NCBI RefSeq assembly: GCF_017654505.1
Contig: NC_054565.1
Coordinates: 5,494,881 to 5,558,880, forward strand
Length of the DNA: 64,000 nt
Reading direction: 5' to 3'
DNA from: Polyodon spathula
Lineage: Eukaryota > Chordata > Actinopteri > Acipenseriformes > Polyodontidae
A program made the position numbers and the translations under genes. Numbering within the stretch: the first letter of the stretch is position 1; every line of letters starts with the position of its first letter. Below are positions 55,317 through 64,000 of the stretch, piece after piece. The notes beneath the pieces were generated by a model. It worked only from the letters and a program-made list of their open reading frames with translations, was not told where the DNA came from and did not search any database.

Positions 55317-58300
55317 TGATTATTTCTTCCAGTTCTCTCCTGCAGAGTAAGCAATGAACCTGAATGTAAAGGCATACAGAATACAGTCTTAATGCAGACA
55401 GACTCATGAATCAATTTGTTGACCTACTGATGCACAGGGTTATGCTAATCCAATGCATCTGTTGCTGAGGCAGATTCACTCTGCGCTGTTTGTAACTTAT
55501 TAACAGGCATTAAAGCATTTTTACCCAGATCGGATTGTAACAAAACAAGACATAAATCAGCCCAGAGATGTAAGGATTCTTGAGTTGTTTTATGCTTTTA
55601 ACCAATTATAGGTGACACATGATTCCCTGGAGCAAATAGTTTGTTATGAAAAAAAACAACAGCTGCTGATAAGAAATGTGACAAGTTGTTCAGCCAGTCC
55701 CTTGAAAAAGTAGTTCAGTTTGTATTTGGAATATATTGCTGTCCATGTAGTTTCAGCATATTTGGCAAAGGGATCTGAAAAAACTCAAATAAATCACCAT
55801 GACTGATAATATGAAAACATCAAGGAATTGTGCTAAAGGAATTAATCTCCAAACCAAGCTTTATCCCAACTGAACCAGTAGTGCTCAAGATACATCTAAA
55901 ACAATAAGAACGACAAGTACGTGAACTTGTCAGTCAGTCCAAAGTCCTTCAGGAGCAGCCACTCTTCCACGGGCATCTACCTATCTAATAAAATCTACTA
56001 ACCCCAACCCTTTAACTCAATCCTGAGCTAATCATAACTATCAGATGGTAAAATTCCTATCGCAGGATGATGGAAATATTATTCTCAAATCAACAGACCA
56101 CTTCAAAGTCTGGATGTTCCAGGCGCATTTAGTAATCAACACCCTGCTGCATAGACTGTATTCCCACTGAATATATTTAGCTTCAGACTGGCTATATTTC
56201 CCTGTGAAGAGTAGATAACAAAGCAGAAGTAATTCATTAGCATACAAGGCACCTTCATTAAATCAAAAACCGAATAGGTGTCTATGTATCTCTCTGTAGC
56301 GTTGCTGGCATTTTTATTCGATCCAAGCCTTTTGGCTGGATTTACTACATTACAGTGTCGCCTGATGTACTCAGAAAAGGTGTTTCATATTTAGGGTGTA
56401 TCATCTAAAAGCCCCACTAAAAAATGTTGTACCAAACAGACCAGTTTTTGCAGATAGCAGCAAGATAGAAAGCAATTAGGAATGTAACCTAGATATGCTG
56501 GTGCAAGAAGTTCAAAGCACTGCTTGGTAATGTTTAGCAGATGTTGAGTAGAGATGGCTAACTTATGTCAGCCGACTCATCCAGAGTTCTTGTTATTTCC
56601 TTTCTTGTCTCATCCAGCAGGGAGCTTTTTTGTCATCTATTTCAAACACCTAATGCGCATCTTTTATCAAACAACGTGCATTGACCCGTGTGTGTCTTAT
56701 GCACTGATGAAAATACAAACTTGCATTGTGTAGTTTTTATTTCATCACAAATCACTGTTCAAGAATTGTGACCCTATCCTGCGTATAGGACAGATGTCAC
56801 CCTGTGCGTGGAACACAGAAAAAGTAGTTGTTTCCGAGTGCAGGTGTTGCTTTGATGATTTATAATAATACGTTGCGTTTATTATAAGAGGCATTGATCA
56901 GTTTGAGAAGGCACAGCAAAACTACACAAGATGACATCGCTCATACAATAAGACACACCCTCCACACAACGTATTACCTTATATAATGGAATGGAATCCT
57001 CCTTCATTTTTCTTATATTTAATGGAAGGGTCAATGGTATGGACCATTGGTAGAATTCCATTGGTTTCCTACTGGAGCATGTTTTATATTTTGCTATACC
57101 AGTTGAATCGCAATGGTAACACTGGTTATCCATTGCAATACTGTGGTGTCATATCTATATGCGTGTGAGCTCACTAATGTGCACTGTTTGATCAGCCTCC
57201 TCAGCCTCCACCTGTTTTTAGCCTCATCTGTGGGGGTCCCCTTGCCCATGTCTTCCTTACAGTCATCCTCTCCATTATCAGCAAACTAAATTATGGGCAG
57301 GGGCACCTTGAAGAGCAAGGCTAAAGGAAAATAACAGATTTTTTGTTGTCTACTCTGTAATAAATATGGTTCTCTATTGCATTTCCTGACTGAACTTGCA
57401 TCTCCACACACTCTAGCCAAGCACAGCACATTTCCATATTATTTACAATGAAGTGTCCCATTTCTATTCCAGACCACGAAAGTGCACTTTGTAACTATCA
57501 CCGTATCACTGTGACCTACTTACACACACTGCTGCTGCATGCTTAGAACTATAAAAACAGACACACACCCTGGAGCGTCCTCTTCTACCTCACCTTATCG
57601 AACACTTTACAGGCCTAAAACAGCACGATTATTCTCAATGAATCCAATCGCGAATAATTCCACATATGATTATAAGCAGTTTTTTTTTTTGTCAGTACAG
57701 CATGCTGCTATTCAAAGTGTAAATGTCACTGCAGCATTTAGATCCAGGCGAATCAACAACTTCCAAAATATCATTTTGTTGTCCATCAGGAGCTTCTCCC
57801 TAGAATTAGAGGAAGCTTCCAATCAATCAAGTGAAGGGTGTCAGTCCAGTTTGGTAAAACACAGATAAAAAAAAAAAAAAATCTCCAAAACAGCAACAAC
57901 TAATAATCTTTTTTTCAATACTTTCCCTTGACAACCTTTCACTGCTTGTTATTCAAATTGCATAACCGATCAAAGCTTATAATACTCACTTTGATATGTT
58001 TTCACCATGGTGTCCAGAAACTGCATCAACGTCTTGTGAGGCCTGCTAACGAGCGCACATCTTAACAGCAGTGATTGGGAGGGTTTCTCTCACCAGCTTC
58101 GTGCCTGAGCTGGCAAACTGAAACATGTGTGTTGGGCACACAGATTTGCACAGGTGCAGTTAAACAAGTCAGATCACAGCATATGCAGAATATGACATGA
58201 TCCTTTTAAATCAAGACAGAAGTAAATAGAATTACTTTTGGAGAAGTCTACTTTCTTGGAACTGTAGAAATGTTTGCTGTCTCAATGAAAACTTGATAAA

Positions 58301-61300
58301 AAAAAAAAAAAAAAAAAACACTTGTCTGAAATGATCTGCTATTGACATGTGTTGATCACTGACACGTTCTGAAAGGCAGTGTGTTGGGGTGTTATAGTAC
58401 GTGCATCTCTAAAATGCAAAAGCAGTCAGTTTGAAATACAGGAATTAACTGCAAAATGTTTTCAAAATGAAACAAGAAACATTTGTGAATCCAAAATGGT
58501 TTTAAAATAATGAATGAGAACACATGCAGTTTAGTATATAGGGCATAGTATATACCTGGTGTAAAGGTTATAGTAATTATAAACCAGGTAAGGTCAAACT
58601 GCAGCTGGTGGCTTCGCCTCTGTGGTTCAATAGGGATTACATTGTGTGATACATGTAAAGCGCTGTAGGAGATTAGCTTTATAAAGGCTCATAGAAACTA
58701 CTGTGCACTGTGGTGGCATATAAACTAAATAAGAAATAAATATTTACATAATTATTATATGCACAATTTTCATTGAAAGTAAAAAACAGCCCTGTTTTCT
58801 ATTTGTTAAATAATCACTGAAGTTCAGGTCAAAGCCTTGACTTGTTTTTTTCAGTGCTTAGGAAAGAGCATTCAGCAAATATTTGCACATGAAGCTGAGC
58901 TTTGCTCACAGATGAAAATGTATCTCATGTTGATTTAACATACACTGCTTCATTAGCAATGCTTATCAAATGATCTCCAACGACAACGCCATGGTTCCTC
59001 TTTTACAAGCGATGTGTATTGCTGGTATTGAATCCACTGTGTGAACGAAATATTGGTGGTTTCCTAAGGCTCTGCTGGGCTCTGAATAGTAACAGGGTTT
59101 TTAAAAACGTTTTTTGTAAAGACTGATATTACAGTCCCATGCACGCCACTGCCTACATGTCTCTTCCAGAAAGGCTCAACTCCAAGCCACAGAAAGATTG
59201 CCACATCTCTCTGAAGAGGAATTCAGTTATATTACACCCCTAATCCATAATCACACATTACACTGAATAATTAACAGTGTTTCTGGAATTTCTATTGGGA
59301 GGACATTATAAAATTCAGAAGAGACTTTATAAAACTACTGAGTGAGTTTAACATATTATTGTGTTGGTATTGTTTTTCTGCTACTGATATGGAATGCAGT
59401 TATTTAAAATACGTTTCCACAGGTTCCCACCGGTTTCCTTGCTTAGGGTATATTACTGCAGCTGGCGTACAAAATGTGCCTGTACTTCAGTCATGCTTGC
59501 CAGTGCTTTATCATGCGAAATGGAAAAGCATTGGAAAACATGAAAAAAAAAAATTGTATTCAAGGCTTGACATCGGAACAAAAATGAAATATAAATAAAT
59601 AAACGGGTTGGTTTGGTCACAGTTCAAGCATCCAGATTTTGCTGCTATCTGTTCTATGTGGCCTCCTGGGTTTTTGTCGCAGGGAGACGTTATTTTGCAT
59701 GCAACATGAGATCTCAGCCAGCCTGCTACCAGCATGCAACATGATGGCTTAAACAAACAAAGTCATGCTCACATTTTCATTTTTATTTTGAGATTGCAGG
59801 CGTTGTTTATATGCCCCAATAAGACTTCTCCTCTATAGCCTGACATTATATCATGCTGTCAAGAACCTCTGGGTCTTCATGTGTGCAGACACACTCTGAT
59901 TTCATTTCATTAATTACAAGGATTAACTTTGCATAGCGCCATTTAAATCCCGTTCTCGTCGTCTATACCAGCAGCTGTACTGCCACACTGCAGTACCATG
60001 TGCCAGACATGGTACTTCTTGAGGGGTTACAGTAAAGTCGATAAATAAAATAAATAAAATAATTTTATTTCATTTTGTTCTTTGGTTGTGTAAGACCAAG
60101 GTCGAATTATAAAATGGACAGGAGGGTACGCTTTACTGGTTAAAATATGGTAAAAATATAAAAGTAATAACAATAGATACCAATCTTTTGTATGAACTTC
60201 CTGTTCCTTTTATTCGGCCGAGCTTTCTTAGATTTAAAGTTGGAATGTATCATATTAGGCAAAATCTTCTTCTGGGCTTGGTGCCGTTTCTGGGCTTGCT
60301 TTTCTGTAGTCTCCATGTGTCTGAACAAACTTTTCCCAATATACCAGCATCAAAGAGTATCACAAAACCACACTGAAATCACAAGGGGGTGTCAATGCAA
60401 TAGCGTTCTATCTCTGGAGGCTCGGGCTGAATGCAGATGAGCCAGTCCACAAGCTATTTTGAATCATTAGTTTGGACAAATCTGGCAGTGAATGGGAGAA
60501 GCAGAGGCTGTAATAATTGGTAGCTTTTCAGGGTCAGAATTAGGATGCAATGAACCAGGTTTGTAAGAGAAACTCCCACAGCACACAAGGTAACACCACA
60601 GTACTTTCACCAACCAGCATACTGTACAGAAAGAGCACGAGAAAAGCATTCGATACCTCAGAACCTTCATCCACCAATTAGGAAGCGCCGTTGCAGGGCA
60701 CTACCCTCTATAGAATGTTTAACGGCTTCTATACAACAAAACACTCTAATAGCTTTGGTGGTTGCCTTCTAATCAGGGTTCTATAGCTTAAATTATATAG
60801 ACTGTAGGTTTACATTTTTGATAGAAAATATGCCCACTGGTTAAACTTGACTAGACTATAAAAGCATCAGCCTGATTACAGAATACAGGGGTGTTCTTAC
60901 TGTTCAACAGGACTTTACATTTCCATCAATAAGAGCCAATTAGGACTGTAAAAGAAAGTGTCCTTAATTGCAATACGGGCTTTATGGTGCGGTGACCTTA
61001 AAGCCAGGTTTTAATGTTGGAATATTTTGAGGATTTCTGGTTCAGGGAAGTGGTAGAAAACCACTGTCTGCTTTGGTTTGCCTAAATGGGCTTGAGGAAT
61101 CTTTTAAGTACTGATCACACATGCCAGCTAAATGCGAAGTGCGTGCTGTTTATCTTCTTCAGTCACTGTCTTTATTAATAGATGTTGTGTTTTTAGTGCA
61201 TAACCGACTTTAGAGAGGCAGTGGTAGAACCACTGGCATTTCAATCTCAGTTAAAAAAATAAAAAAAAATTCTTACAGTCTGGACCTGATTGTAAAACTT

Positions 61301-61527
61301 TTTATCCAGAGCAAAACTGAATTTCCAAAATGAAAGGAACATTCATTTTGGGATGGGGTTCGTAACGTCACATTCGTTCGTCTGGTATGGTTACTAAATT
61401 GTAGAACTACACTGAGCAATTCTTAATTAGACTCAAATTGTCATTTTGTGCTGCATTTAGTGCACAATGACACCTTCTATTGATGGTATTTGTAGACATT
61501 TGCTTTATTAAAACTCAAAAGTAAGGG

Positions 61528-61770
61528 TACCCGAGTGGCACAGCCAGGTGGTGTGAGGGGGAGTCACAGAGTCAGGAGGGCGATTTGCATTCTGGCTGCG
61601 TGAAGTTGTTGGCTTTCGCTGGAGACTCCACAGTGAGTGTCACATTAGCTCTGGTGCTCTTCTAGGTTAAGGAGGGTAAATTGTTAGGGACTGTTTCTCC
61701 TCATTGCGCTGCAGCAGACAATACTGGCCAGGCTGGAAGCTCATCGAGACCCTCTGGGTGTTAAGAGGCA
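61528..61770 (+). repeat. possible SINE relic
   Basis: CCGAGTGGCACAGCCAGG resembles an A-box region and is followed by a GC-richer 200-base block unlike its surroundings. No clear B box or tail, so the call is weak. Confidence 0.25.
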
Positions 61771-63574
61771 TTATTGGACGTTCTACATTAGGGAGAAATT
61801 CGGGGCTAATACAAAATAAGCTCCAGTTTCATACTAAAAAACACCATGCAAGAAAAATATTGTGATCTGATTGGTTCTGGGATATGCGACTAAAAACTCC
61901 AACATAGCTTTCTTAAAAGGGTTGCTTTTCATTTAAAACAAAACAAAAAGGTTTCCATACAATCGCAGATCTTGATTCAAGTAGAGTGGTACCCCTGTTT
62001 CTGCTTGCACTGGGTGTAACCTTGGCTCTGCTGTAAAGTGTTGTGCTGTAACACAACACAGTGCAGCAAACAGGACAGGATATGAAAAATATAAAAGTAT
62101 CAACTTGATGCTTAATACATCAATAAAAAGATAAGGCCTTACCTTTTCCAGATGCAATCAAAATCAGTGTGCAACTTTACAACGGAAAGCCCCTAGAACA
62201 AAGCTAGGAAGTCAACCTGAAAAAACAGACTCACAATTGAAGGAACCACTGAGAACGCTAATTGTGAAAGCATGAAAAGCACAATAGAAGTTTCCGACGG
62301 GCTGTGCTGGCAGATTGGAGTCAACAGGTTCTGACTCGGTAAGGTCAAAGTCCTGAGAGGGGGTTGAAACTTTCGGTTCAGCTTCATTTGCCTGCTGTTT
62401 AAGCAACTTGCTGAAAATAATTTGTTTATTGCTTCCCCTGGAAGACCCTTACAGAAGTTACAGGATGTTTATGGTACTAGTTTATTGCAATGTGTAGAAG
62501 CTGTATGGGAAAATGTAGGATTTCTAAAACAAGACTGGTCTTTAATGTATATACATCAAAGCCATATTTTAATTATAGAGAAGTGCTTTTATGCTCCATG
62601 TATTTTTTTTTTTTTTAACAGTAATCATTTTTTTCATACAGGTATCTTGAAAACCTATATTCAGTGTTTAGGTTATTTTCAGATCTCACAAGCCTCTTCA
62701 GCCACAGGCTTCACCAAAAAATGTTGCATTTTAAAGATCCACAACAGCGTGGCTCTTGATTTCTCTTTTGAATTTGCATGCTGGGATACAGCTGCAATCA
62801 GTCGAGCCCCTGTGATCATGCCCCTTTCAAATTCAAACCTGTCACACATTTTAGCTAATAGCTAACTGATCTTGGCCTTATACACTTTACGTTCAGCACA
62901 TAGACATACAGACGAGACAGCCAGGGAGAAAGATATATTTTGATGGATTTATTTTTTTTTTTTTTTTTTACAGTATTTTATTGTACAGTTTCTTTTCCCC
63001 TAATTTTATTTGCCTTTTTTATATCCCTAACCACTAAAATAGCTGTGATCTCATTTATTAAACCTTTAAAGTCTATCAATGGTGTTAGTGTTCTAATGTC
63101 CCCTCTCTCTCAATTCCACTTCATCTGGTTCAAAGTCTTGCTGTTGTTCTGGGTCATTGCCAGCATTTAGGCTGTATACAGCTTTGAAAGAAACACAACA
63201 GATGTCCTTGTTGGCATCCAAAAATACAATGACTGGTACTAAATGGCTAACATAATCCATACAGTTATAACTAAAAGTTTTGCATCACCTAGAATTTTAA
63301 GACTGAGAGACATTATAAAACAAATAAAAAAAAAAAAAAAACTGTATTAACAATTTAGATCTTATTTAACATCATGTACTCAAAGAAACCAGAAAATAAT
63401 AGTACATTCCCAAATTCCCGTATGATTTTAATAGCACACCCCGGTATGTGCAAGAATGAAATCACAGAATACATTTTGGATCTTTCTTCTTCACCACCAT
63501 TTTGAAACGCTTTCGTCTTGCAGATTTAAGGCCAGTTAATCATCAGTATTTAACGGTAAAAGGTGGCGCTGAAA

Positions 63575-63582
63575 TGACGTCA
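63575..63582. promoter_or_regulatory. perfect CRE palindrome
   Basis: TGACGTCA, the full cAMP-response element, about 5 bases after a CTCF-like AGGTGGCGCT. No gene start is visible nearby, so function is unproven. Confidence 0.3.
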
Positions 63583-64000
63583 AGGTGTGTGGTGCAGGAT
63601 ATCTGTTCCTGTGTGTCTCTCTGAGGCATCTTCTATTGAAACTGAATCAAAGCGTCGGGGTTGTAACTTTATAAAGCGACGTTGTAACACCATTTCACTT
63701 GTTAGACTCAAGCTGCTACAGATAGAGTGTCATATTGTTGCTCAACAAACACACAGTGTGAAATAAAGAATACACTCAAGACTACACATCACCCCTGAGG
63801 CTGTAATGCTGCTCTAAGCTTTCTTAATACACAGTGCTGCATCTGTACTACTGGAAACTGATTAAATGCACCTTGTTTTTAATCAACAGCAGATGCCTTG
63901 GGGCTACCGTTCATGCCAGATTGAGTTTTTTTAATAAGAACAAAAGCTGAACAATTATCTATTGTACCCAACATATAATAACAGGGGCTGATTCTTTATT

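Larger units (their letters stand above)
55317..64000. other. gene-poor right end of the window
   Basis: No gene recognised. Contents include A/T homopolymers (57868-57881, 58299-58318, 62948-62969), a possible SINE relic (61531-61760), and a TGACGTCA CRE-type palindrome at 63575-63582 next to AGGTGGCGCT. A 147-codon open frame (62422-62865) has no family resemblance. Confidence 0.4.

Noticed and set aside
60140..60328. Lys/Arg-rich 62-codon minus frame (KKARPNKRNRKFIQK)
   Set aside because: Suggestive of a nucleolar protein tail, but too short, and no family was recognised.

Overview
The window is 64 kb of vertebrate genomic DNA, most likely from a ray-finned fish. Its genes have phased GT-AG introns. 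About half of it is dispersed repeats, simple repeats and minisatellites, including fish-type LINE tails. Two runs of exactly 500 N mark scaffold gaps. The species cannot be fixed from the sequence; the repeat mix would suit a non-teleost fish such as a sturgeon, but that is only an impression.

Left part (1-16 kb). The first coding exon of THEMIS2 lies on the minus strand (605-719), with the rest of the gene off the left edge. PPP1R8 (NIPP1) follows on the plus strand with all seven coding exons (6151-15223), giving an intact 352-residue protein. The two genes are head to head. A decayed CR1/L2-like LINE and other repeats lie between them, and a ZNF143-type promoter motif sits about 110 bases before the PPP1R8 start codon.

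Middle part (16-35 kb). After a gene-poor stretch comes the main find: a seven-exon plus-strand gene (22586-34582) that assembles, with every junction in phase, into a 423-residue type I membrane protein. It has a signal peptide, three immunoglobulin domains, one transmembrane helix and two consensus ITIMs, so it reads as an inhibitory immune receptor. I cannot assign it to a named orthologue. Its introns hold several arrays: two AT microsatellite modules, an A/C-rich minisatellite, a transposon-like element whose inverted ends enclose a telomere-like array, and a 38/41-bp minisatellite open in all three plus frames. A possible minus-strand terminal exon (35377-35553) converges on this gene just before the first gap.

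Right part (36-64 kb). No gene could be recognised. The stretch holds simple repeats, a tRNA-type SINE, short foldback elements, perfect hairpins, a second gap flanked by a long T run, and a few unsupported open frames.

Together, a B-cell/macrophage signalling adaptor (THEMIS2) and a new-looking ITIM receptor flank a housekeeping nuclear phosphatase regulator. Shared immune function of the two flanking genes is inference from family knowledge and proximity only.
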